Source: Agriotes lineatus (Eukaryota; Arthropoda; Insecta; Coleoptera; Elateridae). Taken from it: a stretch of 64,000 nt of DNA. Positions 31,541 to 42,767 of the stretch are shown here, in pieces. The position numbers and the translations under genes are program-made. The stretch spans positions 124,001 to 188,000 of the forward strand of contig CALNHX010000275.1 in NCBI GenBank assembly GCA_940337035.1. The letters run 5' to 3'. Under the pieces are notes generated by a model, which made no database searches, had not been told where the DNA came from, and saw only the letters and a list, made by a program, of their open reading frames with translations. Numbering within the stretch: position 1 is the stretch's first letter; each line of letters starts with the position of its first letter.

Positions 31541-34500
31541 TGCGAATATTGTTTTGATTTTTGTTACGTTGTAATAAGCTTAATTTCGTTTGAAAGTGCG
31601 AATACGAGCTCAGAATCACAGCATTTGAATCAGTTAAGATTTTTGAGGTATCTTTATATTGTACCCACAAAAAAAATGTTTTTGGACAATATTCTTACAT
31701 CATATTTGTAGGCATTTTTAGCAATATTTTAAACAGCTTTAGCAATAAAAAACTAGCAAAAATAGTCTAGAAACTCTAAATTAAAAATAAATTATCGATT
31801 TATTTCATTTGGCCCATGTGATCAAAATATCGTGTGTTGCAAAAAAAAATTTAGGGTAGGCCTTAGAAAGAAAGATAGAAAATCTAGCCACGTCTTAACT
31901 TAAATCTGTAGGTGAATGTCAGATTGCACTTTGTTTATGAAAACATCTGTCACTGTGACAGCAAAAGTTTACACTACATTAAGTTTAATTGTATCAAACA
32001 AAAAGGAAAATAAAATGGCATTTACACAACAACGAGTGTAATAATCATAACGTCAATAAAAATTGTTTTTGTTAAGTGTTTTGTATATTTCAGGAAAATA
32101 GTTCAAGGCCAAGATGTAATTTAATCTTCTCTGACTTTTGGTAGTTCATTTGCTTCAATGGGTAGGTATCAACTTACGGCAAACTTCAATTTGATCATGG
32201 CATGCTGCGAATGAGTTTTTTTTTTGTTGAACACACGATATCATTTCGTTCACTGTAGCATGTTTTGGTTGAAGTGAAACAAGCTGTTTGTTGTTTAATA
32301 ACATATTGATAGTCTGGTGTCTGTATTCTTTTTGCAAAAATGGTACTTGGTAAAGCTATTGACAATTCTGGTGATTCCTGTGGCAAAATTTCCAAACAAT
32401 TGCAATTATCGTATTATAGTGTAAAATATTGCGAAATTAGAAAACAACAGAATCCACAGTAGAAAATCCAAATTTGGGACTGACTCCAAATATTATACCA
32501 GCAAATATAAGAGCTTTACGTATATGGGCCAAATGATTCTAGGCTCGTAGTACTTACCAATTCTTTACTTTTGTGAAAATCACGTCCCCAGAATTGCAAT
32601 ATATGTTATCACAAAGTAAAAGACATTTTATTTAGGCAATACCAGTTCAATATTTCTTCTTAACAACGTATAACTTGTTTTCTACTTTTTATTAGTTCAG
32701 GTCGGTCTAAAAATGTACTTAATTTGTGGTTTAACATATCATAAAATCAATACAATAACAAGAAAGCACCGAGCAGCGTTTAGTGTTTTCTATATTTCCA
32801 TATTTTTACATAAAATTGGTGGTTGCTAATATAGAGACACTACAAATAACAGATAAAATAAATTTACTAACGTAGAAGAGCACCTGACATCTACAGAATG
32901 ATAAATTATGTCAAGCAGAAAAGACTCTCAAGAAGCGTATGGCAAAGGGCAGAATCAGAACAGCAGAAAGAAATATGGGAATAATAAATAACCGAGAATA
33001 AAATGTGCTAAATGGCAGTCCAATACCTGTGGAAATCGTCTAATTCAACAAAACTTAGAAAATTGATTTCTTCGACTTCCAGATTTCGAAGTGTACTAAA
33101 TGGAGTCAATAGATTAATTCCAAAATTTTAGGTTTACTTGAGAGAACAATTACCATTAAAATACAAAGTTTATAAACCCTAAAGTTATATATTATACATT
33201 TAAACGCTTATACTTAACATGGCTGAAATTTATACTACTGGCACAAGATATATAAATACTATAAAGTGTGTTATAGAGCTGTGGCTGAATAATTCTACTA
33301 ATAAACTCGTGTAATAGCTATTGTTTATGTTACAAATTTGAATGTCATTATTATCAGACACATAAAGCTTTAATATTTGTATTAGCGATGTTCAAATGCG
33401 ATCAGCCAGCATTTCATAACGAAGTTTCTCAATTTCCCAACCTCCTCTACGAACAAATGTCAGACGCATTTATAAATGAACCAAAGCAACAAGATGAGCT
33501 GCTAATCATCAATTTACGTCCAAAAATTCTGACAAACATTAAGCTCCCAGGATTCTAAAGTAGACGGAATGCAGAAAGACAGATAAATGATAGAATTTTT
33601 TTTACTCATAGAAAATCCGGTGGCAGCATTCAGGATGATTGCACAAAAGTACGGAAAGTGCTTCGAAACGCACCCGCCTTGCGTTACGGTTGATGAAATC
33701 GCGAAATACATCAGTTACGGATTGCTTTCTGAGCAGAAACCGGGTTAATGGAAGAATGGCTATGCATATACTCCGTTTCTGGATTATGATATATGTTCTT
33801 TGATATCTATGAACTTTGTTAATTAGCGCTTTGTGAGAATAGTTTGCAATATTCTCGAACCGCGCGCTTCAGTTTAGTACAAGTACTTGAATTATGCACT
33901 TCCTCCACACCATGGAATTTGACGAAGGACGCATAGCCCGCCGAAGAAACTAACACAAACTAATGCAATGGCTTTGACATTTTCTGTGTTAATACCGGTT
34001 TGAATAGGAAACACATAGTTATTTACGTATTTACTGCTTTGAAATTCGCATTTAACTGCTGGTATGCAAAAGTAAGTTATACCATATTAATGAAGTTACG
34101 GCGCATATTTCGCTGTGAAATGCAGGGAAATCGAGAAAGTTATGGAGCTGGAAACATTACTCTGGATTTAAAGCGAAGTGCTTCTCAGTTTTTTGTTGGC
34201 GTATTTGCACAAACAATAAATACCTGTGAGTCTTCTCTATTTACACTATAGTACACGGTGCCGATTCGACCTAGTCTGCAACGATATTTTATGCAAATAT
34301 GTACTAATATCCGGAGCAGAGAAACTACGAGCAATCCCAGCTATTTATTTCAGAGTATACTCGGTACCTTAGTTACACAGCTAGTTCTGTGGCTTCATGT
34401 TTAGATTCATTGCACTTCTAGAAGTGAGCATTTGCTGGATTCCGTTCATTTCAGGTGAGATTTAATTTTTCCTAGACAATACGGTTACATAACCAGAGCT

Positions 34501-34850
34501 AATGTATAATATGTTAAAGCACAACATTTAAGTTGTAGAGAAAAAGGATTTAATACATAAATTTTAGTCACATTAACTTTATAATTGAAATCTACAAGAA
34601 GTGTTGTTTGTGGAAAACTTTTAAACAAAGACTAAGTAAAGACAAATTGTAAGTCAACGCAATTTTTGCCTGAATCTTGAAGTGAGTCCGCGGAAAAGAT
34701 GTCAAATATAGGAAGAATGCAGTCCGTCAAACATAGTAGCCTATGGCCATAGTTCAATCAAAGAAAAATACTAACATCGAGCCCAAACTCACTAAACAAA
34801 AGAAAATAATTAATTAAATATTCTTCTGGAAAATTACCCTATATACGAGG
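31541..34850. other. AT-rich intergenic DNA, one possible exon inside
   Basis: No transposon protein or repeat recognised. The only item of note is the possible exon at 33,612-33,743, listed separately. Confidence 0.5.
33612..33743 (+). CDS. possible internal exon or short ORF, unidentified
   Basis: A 132-bp segment flanked by a strong-looking acceptor (TTTTTTTTACTCATAG, ending 33,611) and a GT donor (CGG|GTTAAT, weak). In one frame it reads ENPVAAFRMIAQKYG, then KCFETHPPCVTVDEIAKYIS, then YGLLSEQKPG without a stop. An ATG-initiated version runs 33,587-33,748 (53 aa). Composition is varied and protein-like in an AT-rich desert, but a frame this short is common by chance. I recognise no domain. 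Confidence 0.2.
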
Positions 34851-37800
34851 GATGTGCAATATTTATTGAATAGAAGACCCCTCTCATGTTAAGCATAGCA
34901 ACTAGCAACGTCATTCTTGGAGTCTTGATCACAGAAAAAAATCGGTATTCAAGCCATTACAGTCATCGCTCTTGAATTCGGATCCAGGGCGAATGCTCCA
35001 TAACTTCAAGCCCAACATGACGAATTGCGTTTATAAGTATAAGTAAATCAGTGTGATCAATTTTTTCCTCAGTACACGAGAAATGCGCCCGACCACCGCT
35101 TTTGAAAGTGCATGTAGCTGCCATTAAAACATTTGTTTTTGATTTTCCTATTTTGCCAACTTTTGCGTTTTCCGCTGCTATTGGAATCGCATGGCTTGTC
35201 TAATCGGATTTTTTATAGAGGTTACTAGTCAACAACCTTTGGTTATTTACCAATTTTATTTTCTTTGTGTATTTTCCGAATTAATGCTGTATTTTATGTT
35301 TTCCAAAAATAATAAACAACTCTGATACATATGCGCGCTATCCGGCGATTATGCGATAAACATCAGTACCATAAATTGCGTCTGTTCGCTGAGGCCTCGT
35401 CGTGATGTAGTGATGGTAGTCTCCCCTTCAACGGAGAGGTATTATAGTGATCTAAGGGCATGGGAAAGCCGCCTTGACATATACAAGTATCTCGGTTACG
35501 AATACTATGATAAATACACACTGTAGTTTGTAATACTGAAACTTAAAGACGCGCTTTATTGTCTTAAAGTGAATGCATGAGGAACTATAAGTAAATGCAG
35601 TCATATGAAATTCTTTCATTAGAGTACGACGGAATCCCGGAATTATTTTAGCTGATAGTTTTTCGGGAATGCTACGTGTGCTTTTAAAACAAAGTTGTTT
35701 ATTACTGCGCCGAATCGAACTAAACGCTCTTATTTAGTGAAATCATTTTGTGCTTTAATCATTTCAGTATACTATCTGTTCATCCCATCCTTTATATACA
35801 TGTTTGAATGTTGTATTCAAATTTATATACATGTTTTGAAGACTTCAAATAAAGCGTTTAAAGCTATTTTTAATTACTAAATGCATGCATATAAACGCAT
35901 TCACGTTTATTAACAAATTCGCCGGTTATATTTACAAGTTCATTGTTGCTTGAAAAGTACAGTACATTTTACAATCCAAAACTGATGCTTATTAAATCGC
36001 GCCAAAATTTTCCTACCAAGCTGTTAAAATATCATTTACTTCCATACTGTACACAGAAATATAACTTAAAATGTAAATTTTAATCTCCTTATTTAATCTT
36101 CTTATTTCTAAAATCCGGCGTAGCTATGAATCTGACTTTTAGAAGCAGCATGTTGAGCAGGCTTCAAATTTAAACTTACTGCTGAAATTAACCCGATTAC
36201 CGAAAGAGAACAGGCAAAGTAGAAACTTAATTAAAAATTAATTTTTCATGATTGAAACTGCGTCAAGTTAAAACCAATAGAAGCACTTGGCTAACATCAA
36301 CATTAAGTAGAGAACGCCTTCATTGATCGGCAACTCTTTGGCAACTTCGCCAGCGGATTCGGCCAAATCTCCATTTAAAATGTCGATCACGAGCCGTCAC
36401 TGTGCCTGGCATACAAATACCATACTAACAACCAGGACGAATAATTATTTTATCTCTGGTTGACACAAACATGCAGAAGGTACTTAGCCTGTCCTGAGAG
36501 GCAGCAAAAATTTAATTGGCAGTAGCGGAATGTATTACTTGACGAGTCGGAAACTCGACTAATTAAATTAATAAGATAATTAGGATCGATGGCGGCGAGG
36601 TTCGTTGCCGTGTTCCAAATTACCTCCCTGCATTCGAAGACGAACTTTAGTTTCCCATTGATACTAATTAATACATAAAGAGGTTCGGGGAACTGATGTC
36701 AGCAAATTAGCAAAGGAAATTTACCTACACACGCACATAATTCGCCGTAGTTTGTCAACTTCATAAGGGATGATCTACTTGAACTATCCGCCGAGATTGT
36801 AAACATCCATCTTGCAACGTTAGAGGAGTCGATATTATTCCAATATATGAAATTTATGCTACAATTTTTCTTCAATTTATTGCTAATAATTCAGAAGTAG
36901 TTTACAATCCGTTGATATGTGTGACGCAGCTGTTACCCTTATACAGAATAAACAGCAAAATGTAAAAACCTGATTTATAATTTGAATTTTAACAGCAATC
37001 GAACAGAAGAAAATACAGAATTTTGTTGACAACCGTTAAGTGGATTAATCGACAGTAATAGATCTAGCACGATGGCGTAATTTTTTTGAGTTATGTAAAA
37101 TATCACGTAAATATACCAGAACTTACTCCAATTTTGGTGCTATTCTAAGTGTGATTTAAAGCCCACATATAACTGAAAATTAGCGCCCGGCATTGATCTC
37201 CGTTCAAGTTTCTTTAGACTTCGAATTCAAGAATTTTTCATTTAATAAATTAGAATCATAAGAAAAAACTTAAAACTTTCTATGAACTTCACTTAAAAAT
37301 TTTGTGTCTCACCCCATGATCGCTGACCGCTCTAATAAGCGAAAGTAAAAAAAAAATATTGATAATCTTGCTACTCTTCAATATAAGTAGGGTAGCAAAC
37401 TGTGAATAAGCAAAACAGTTTCGTAAGCAATAGCGTTCAACGGGCTAGATAAGCTACTCCGGAGGAGTAATCAAAAGCTCATAAGAGGACCACCAACTTG
37501 TTGTTAAACATCTCATGTGATCTGGTCATCGCAACTTACATTGAAAGGAGATATCTCAATAATAAATTTATTAGACGTAGACTCTTTGATACGCTGTAAC
37601 CTGTTATAGACAAAAGAAAAGAGTAAGCGAGGTTGTAGCTCCTCATTTGAATCAAATGTAGATCAAGCAGGCTAATGTGGCTTCAACCCCGCATAGATGC
37701 TCTATAGCACGGTATCGACATAGGAAAAAATAGACTACAAAAACGAAGTCAAAAACAAACCAAAATCTATAAACTAGCAACACAAATCAATAAACTAGCA

Positions 37801-38764
37801 AGCCCAGAAACCATAACGCGTGATTAACGTACAGAAGCGAAGTGCATTTGGAAAAACTCACTTCAGGTGTAAATGTGCAATCCCAAGTAGAATAATAAAG
37901 AGACGCTGACTTTTCAAAAACCATCCAAAATTGTATGAAAAATGCTTTAGGACAAATTGCTACAATGTGTTTCACGACAGAATGCAACGTTATCTCGCAA
38001 TCTCGCATATTTCCACTGGATGACGTTTTTTCCATATTCCACATAACCAACCAACAATAAGGAGAGGAGAAAATAACGGAGATACAGCAACCATTCAATT
38101 ACAAATCCCTCATAAAAGATGAAACGCGAAGTCCACGAAACTATCAATGGTTTGTTTCTACGATCTCAGGCCAGAAGTCTTTCAATTAAAATAAAAAGAA
38201 ACTAGATAAGTCGAAAGCGGGGGTCGATAAGAGGTTTAACCACCACAGTGGGGCCATTTTTGCCCTGAAAAATCTACCGCAGTAAGAAATCACTGAGCAA
38301 GCGCGCTAGAACACACGGCAACTAAACGAATATCATCGCGACATAGAGTAGACGATACGTAAAATCCAACAGAAAACGTTTGAAACGCAGTGCGAGATAT
38401 CAGGCGTAAATTCGATCATATAATCCAAATAATGTAGTAACTGGAATAACCTTGAAACTAATGTCTTACCTGTGGGACAAGAGACACGGCTTCGTTTTCG
38501 ATAAATTGAATAAAAATTCCTAACGGCATATGAGCATATTCCTAAAGGACACTTGATTTGAAACTGGCAACTATGTAAATTGCAGAACCACTTAATCAAA
38601 ATAACGCTTTCAGAGAAACCTAACAAAACCAGGAAACCTCACATCACCCGCAGAAAAAGAATGCGAGAAGCCAAGTTAAACATAACTACAACTTAGGAGC
38701 AGCAGATAAAATAATATCCTATAAACAAAACCTAGCAATTAAATAGCTGTTAGTAAAAACTAAG
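34851..38764. other. intergenic DNA, nothing firmly identified
   Basis: No coding gene recognised. TACGAGGGATGTGCAATA at 34,855 resembles a mariner terminus but has no partner. A more complex block at about 36,500-36,690 contains several ATTA cores (AATTAAATTAATAAG) beside GC-rich sequence and might be regulatory. The 97-103-codon frames on the minus strand at 37.8-38.6 kb have no recognisable motif. Confidence 0.45.
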
Positions 38765-39018
38765 GTAAGGTAAATCTCAAGGGTTCTTCTGCTTCCCCTT
38801 CTTATAAGCCAGTGGCCTGTTTTAACCACGAAGTGGTTCTATGAGCCTGTTTGCCTTTAGGCCAGGTAAATGCTAGCCTTGCCCGTCGAAAGTGAGGAAG
38901 AGTCCCTTGCTTAGGGGTTAACGACCACCACAGGTTTTAGCGTGGTAGCCGGGGAGCGTACAATTTTTGTAAACGTTCGAGTCGCTGGGATTCGAACCCG
39001 GGGCGGCCGACACCATCG
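38765..39018 (-). mobile_element. tRNA-like SINE-type repeat, family C, cut by the LINE
   Basis: The minus strand carries CGGGTTCGAATCCCAGCG (about 38,982-38,999), a very good B box (GGTTCGAATCC). It continues TTGTACGCTCCCCGGCTACC, GGTCGTTAACCCCTAAGCA and GGGCAAGGCTAGC. A degraded plus-strand copy of the latter blocks lies at 61,139-61,290. The A-box side is missing because the LINE's 3' tail joins here. It is therefore either a SINE truncated by the LINE insertion or a tRNA-like target site. Confidence 0.5.
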
Positions 39019-39050
39019 CCAATATCAAATATCAAATATCAAATATATTT
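39019..39050. repeat. LINE 3' tail, tandem heptamer
   Basis: Plus-strand AATATCAAATATCAAATATC is (ATATCAA)n, that is (TTGATAT)n on the element's strand. It marks the 3' end of the LINE and is typical of CR1-like rather than poly-A-tailed elements. Confidence 0.8.
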
Positions 39051-39277
39051 ATTTCCATAAAAAACAATATAAATTGTGTTGGAAATTGGAAGTACATATT
39101 ATAAAACTTAAAAAATACAATTTTTACATGCACAATTACAACAATTTTAAAACCATGTTTGAAAAAATTCATCTAAATTGTAGAAGACATAATCTTGAAG
39201 AAGTCGTTTCAATTTTATTTTAAATTGCTTAAGAGTCGGTGAACTTTTTATACTTGCAGGTAATTATAATTAATAAA

Positions 39278-40009
39278 TTATAATTTATTATAAATAGATA
39301 ATCCAGTGTACATAATAGATTTTTTAAAGCGATTATTAGTAGGTTTATTTACTTCTAAATTTTGTGAATTTCTAGTGTCGTATTTGTGAATATCATTTCT
39401 TTTATTGAAGGACGGCAGCTGTTTAAATACAAGTGATGCTGTTTCCAGTATATATAAATTTGTAATAGTAAAGATTTTACTATATTTGAAAAGGGGCCTG
39501 CAGCTATCTCTAGGATTTTTATGGTTTAATATTCGTAAAGCCCTTTTTTGAATTTTAAATACTGTGTTTAATATCATTAAATCAGCGACACCCCAAAAAG
39601 ATATACCGTACCGAAGTACTGATTCAAATAAAGCAAAGTATGCTTGTCGAGCAATCTTTTGGCCGACTTCGTAAAGCAATATTTTAATTGCATAACAGGC
39701 AGTAGTAAGCCTAATGCAGAGAGATTCAATGTGTTTATGCCATTTTAAGTTTCTGTCGATGATGATCCCTAAAAACTTTATGTGATCTACATTTTGTATT
39801 ATATAATTATGGACATTAAGAGCAAATTCGTTTGAAGATAAATGTGTTATGCTAAATGACATTATTTTAGTTTTGGTTAGATTAAGTGATAGGTTGTTAT
39901 TTGCAAACCAATCATTTATTTTTAAAATATCAGGATAAACAACTGAATTTAAAGATTGAACATTGCTATTGGCCCAAGATACACTTGTATCATCAGCAAA
40001 TAGTGTCAT
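39278..40009 (-). pseudogene. LINE reverse transcriptase, palm-thumb part (243 codons)
   Basis: Begins at the catalytic block MTLFADDTSV and continues INDWFANNNLSLNLTKTKIM, IKFLGIIIDRNLKWHKHIE, YFALFESVLRYGISFWG, FKIQKRALRIL and SCRPLFKYSKI. This is the usual order in CR1/Daphne-type insect LINEs. It ends near IYNKL, close to the natural C-terminus. The preceding RT part is in another frame, and the break lies between the GIPQGSVLG and FADD blocks. Confidence 0.85.
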
Positions 40010-40728
40010 GTTTCCTGTAGAATTGGACGAAATGGCGTTATGTATATTAGAAATAGCAGATGTCCCAATACACTACCTTGTGGGATCCCGCATAGTACAT
40101 CTATTTGATGAGATCTGAACGTATTACACACATCTCCGTTATATTGTTTAATTTCAACTAATTGTTTACGATTATTTAAATATGATAGAAACCAATCCAA
40201 GGAAATTTCTCTAAATCCGTAATTTTCAATTTTTTTTAACAGTATATCAAAGTCTACACAGTCAAAAGCTTTTGATAAATCACAAAATAAACTTACATTA
40301 GCTTTGCTGCTATTTAGGTAATCATATATAACCGAAAGAAAGTTAAAAATAGCATCATTTGTACTTCGATCTGCTCTGAAACCGAACAGTTGAGATGATA
40401 AGATATGATTTGAATTTAAAAAAGCGATCATCCGCTTGTGGACTAGACATTCTATAATTTTTGAAAACGAAGATTGCAGTGCAATGGGTCTGTAATTGGA
40501 CATTTCATTTTCGCTGCCGCTTTTAAAAAGAGGTTTAATTAGTGATATTTTAAGACAATCTGGAAATTGTCCATTTTGAAAAGACATGTTAATTAGTTCA
40601 TTGAGAATATGTAAGGCCGGTTCAGTAAAGTTTTGAATAACGCGTAGAGGTATTTCATCTAAACCAGCACTATGTTTGTTCTTTGAATTGTTAATTGTTT
40701 GTTTGATTTCATGTACATCCGTTGGCAA
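40006..40728 (-). pseudogene. LINE reverse transcriptase, fingers-palm part (240 codons)
   Basis: Contains SAGLDEIPLRVI, LIKPLFKSG, NYRPIALQSSFSKIIE, LFGFRADRSTNDAI, motif A FCDLSKAFDCVDFDIL (Asp retained) and CGIPQGSVLGHLLF. Catalytic residues visible here are intact, so loss of activity is due to frameshifts rather than active-site change. Confidence 0.85.
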
Positions 40729-41434
40729 AAGAAAGAACGTTTTCGTATTTACAGGGCCAATTGTTGATAAGTGGTAAGTTCCTTGTGTTATTATTACCTG
40801 TTAGGGTTGCGGCAATAGACTGAAAATATGAGTTAAACGATTCGGCTACTGAGAATGGATCTTCAATGAGAGAATTATTATCTGATCTTAATTTAATGTT
40901 AGTAGATTGTTCTTTTCTTTCCTTACCTGTAAGTGAATTAATTATATTCCAAAATTTTTTGGACTTATTAGACGATGTAGAAATTTCTTTTGCATAGTAC
41001 ATATTTTTGGATAATTTTATTGTACTTCGCAGAACTCGATTATATATAGATATGTAGCTTAAAATTGCGGGGTTTGAAGTAATTTTTTTTATGTAGTTTA
41101 AACACCTTTTATTTTTGCAGGATGTACGAATACCTTGGGTTATCCAAGTTTTATTAATATGTGCCTTGACATTTTCTAAGGGAAACGCCGTATTAAAAAA
41201 TCTAGCCGTCACTTCAATAAACTCCCAAAAAGTAGTATTAAGGTTAGCAGCAGAGTTTTTAAGTAAGTTGGACCAGTTGTATTTTGAACATAACGAGGAA
41301 AATTTTTCAAAATTGCGCTTACTAAAAATTCGTTTAGTTTTTTTTTGTATTTCTAACATGCATATTTTTATTAATGAAAAATTTTGCAGCAATGACTTCG
41401 TGATCTGAAATACCTGCAAGTATTTCAGTGTCAA
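40709..41434 (-). pseudogene. LINE endonuclease-RT linker (241 codons)
   Basis: Connects the endonuclease to the RT. It is helical and basic, with WITQGIRTSCKNKRCLNYIK, a block corresponding to the W-x-T-x-G-I/L-x-x-S-x-x-x-K motif of these proteins. KFWNIINSLTGKERKEQ, in the position of the W-x-x-I-N-x-L-x-G block, comes later. It overlaps the RT frame by about 20 bp in a different phase. Confidence 0.75.
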
Positions 41435-41956
41435 CTTTTTTTATATTAGAACATACATAATCTATCAAAGATGGAGTAGTTGAAAATCTAGTAAACGACT
41501 TTACGTGCATTTCAAGATTATGTATTCTTAATAAATTTTTCATTGTTACGGAGTCATGACAGTCAGAGTTAAAATTAATATTAAAATCACCGGTTAAAAT
41601 TACATTTTTTTATACGAAATTCTGTTGAGAAGAGAGTCTAAACAATTAAAAAATAGACTTAGTTCTCCCAATTGTGATCTATAAACGCATATTACTACAG
41701 TATTTAATTGTTCACTAAACGCACAACAAAATTCAAACGACAACTCAACTACTAAATCATTAAAGTCGGTAATCTCAGAGAAAACAAACTGATCATGGCA
41801 ATATATTAGAGTGCCTCCGCGATTACGATTTTTTCTGTTATATATTGATACCGCCTTGTAATTTAACAGCTGTGGAATTGTTTGTTCCTTCTTAATCCAA
41901 TGTTCAGTAATACAAATTAAGTTAGGATAATTGAGATCTTCAACGAGTGCAGCCAA
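41334..41956 (-). pseudogene. LINE apurinic-like endonuclease, split in two frames
   Basis: Frame 41,600-41,956 has LICITEHWIK (metal-binding Glu in the ITE-W motif), RNRGGTLIYCHD and VVICVYRSQ. After a frameshift near a T-rich run at 41,605-41,611, the next frame carries VILTGDFNINFN (catalytic D/N motif), then SLIDYVCSN and ILAGISDHEVIAA (catalytic SDH). All main catalytic signatures of the APE-type endonuclease are visible. It nicks target DNA to prime reverse transcription. Confidence 0.8.
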
Positions 41957-42033
41957 TTCGCCTAATTTATTATTAATGCTTTGTATATTTAAGAGTATTA
42001 AATTTAGGCTATGATCTTGACGGGATTCGTTGA

Positions 42034-42603
42034 TTACAGAAAATGGTCGTTTTCAATTTCATCGCCGTTATAACAAGTTATAGTTATAAGGTTATTCCAA
42101 TTTATGAAATTTTCAATTATATTTGAACTATTACATTCACTTATAAATTCAGAATTAGTATTATCAGTTACTCCTATAATATTAACTTTGCTTATATATT
42201 TATCAAGTAAGTTTGGAATGTTAATAGTGAACTTTGATAAAATTTTTTGAACGAGATATTTACATAGCTTAATTTTGCCAATCTTCTTTAAATGAGGACT
42301 ATTAGGGATTAAGTTTCCTACAGATAGAACTCTGTTTACCTCCACAAAAATTCCACTATTATATTTTTGCATTTCATTAAACAAAGTATAATTAACTTGG
42401 TAAATAAAGTTATTCAGCACTACACGTCTTTTCCAGAACGGAACACCAACACAGATAAAATTGGTTTTTTGTAAATAGTTTAATGTTACATTAAGCGTCG
42501 TTTTATTTATAGCTACACCTTTCATTGCATTACTAGAACCCGCCATATCTATTACACAATCTTGTTTATTAAAATCTCGCGTGAGATTTTTAATATCACT
42601 CAC
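42034..42603 (-). pseudogene. LINE ORF1, C-terminal SGNH-esterase-like part (189 codons)
   Basis: Continues ORF1 beyond the hAT insertion. FNKQDCVIDMAGSSNAMKG sits where SGNH hydrolases have the V-x-x-G-G-T-N-D block (here AGSSN). It is followed by a strand-helix pattern (NFICVGVPFWKR, NEMQKYNSGIFVEVN, HLKKIGKIKLCKYLV). CR1-like LINEs are known to encode such an esterase-like domain in ORF1. The block-I serine motif (ADSQGRGWAD) is on the other side of the insertion, at about 49,730-49,765. Confidence 0.65.
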
Positions 42604-42662
42604 GACTTCTTCAAATATTGCATTTGGTTTGAAAATACACTGTATGACGTAATTGTTGGGTA

Positions 42663-42670
42663 GCTGTGAC
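42663..42670. repeat. 8-bp target-site duplication, left (GCTGTGAC)
   Basis: Identical to 49,707-49,714 on the other side of the hAT element. Removing the insertion and one copy restores contact between the two halves of the LINE. Confidence 0.95.
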
Positions 42671-42767
42671 TAGTGATGGGACTATTCGAATGCAAATTAC
42701 TACAGTATTCGATTCTTGCAAGATCTCGAATGCATTCGATTCTTTTGAGTGTATTCGAATGCTTCGA

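Larger units (their letters stand above)
39019..42662 (-). mobile_element. CR1/Daphne-like LINE, 3' segment (end of ORF1, ORF2, tail)
   Basis: This minus-strand segment holds the end of ORF1, the endonuclease and the RT, and finishes in a heptanucleotide tail rather than poly-A. The 5' remainder lies at 49,715-50,510, separated by the hAT insertion. Joined, the element is about 4.4 kb, near full length for this group. Protein pieces are split by several frameshifts and it is inactive. I prefer CR1/Daphne-like on the basis of the RT blocks, the esterase-like ORF1 and the short-repeat tail; Jockey-superfamily membership is safer than the clade. Confidence 0.85.

Noticed and set aside
34851..35000. 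Possible mariner terminus (TACGAGGGATGTGCAATA next to TA)
   Set aside because: No matching inverted terminus and no transposase remnant were found nearby, so it stays a resemblance only.
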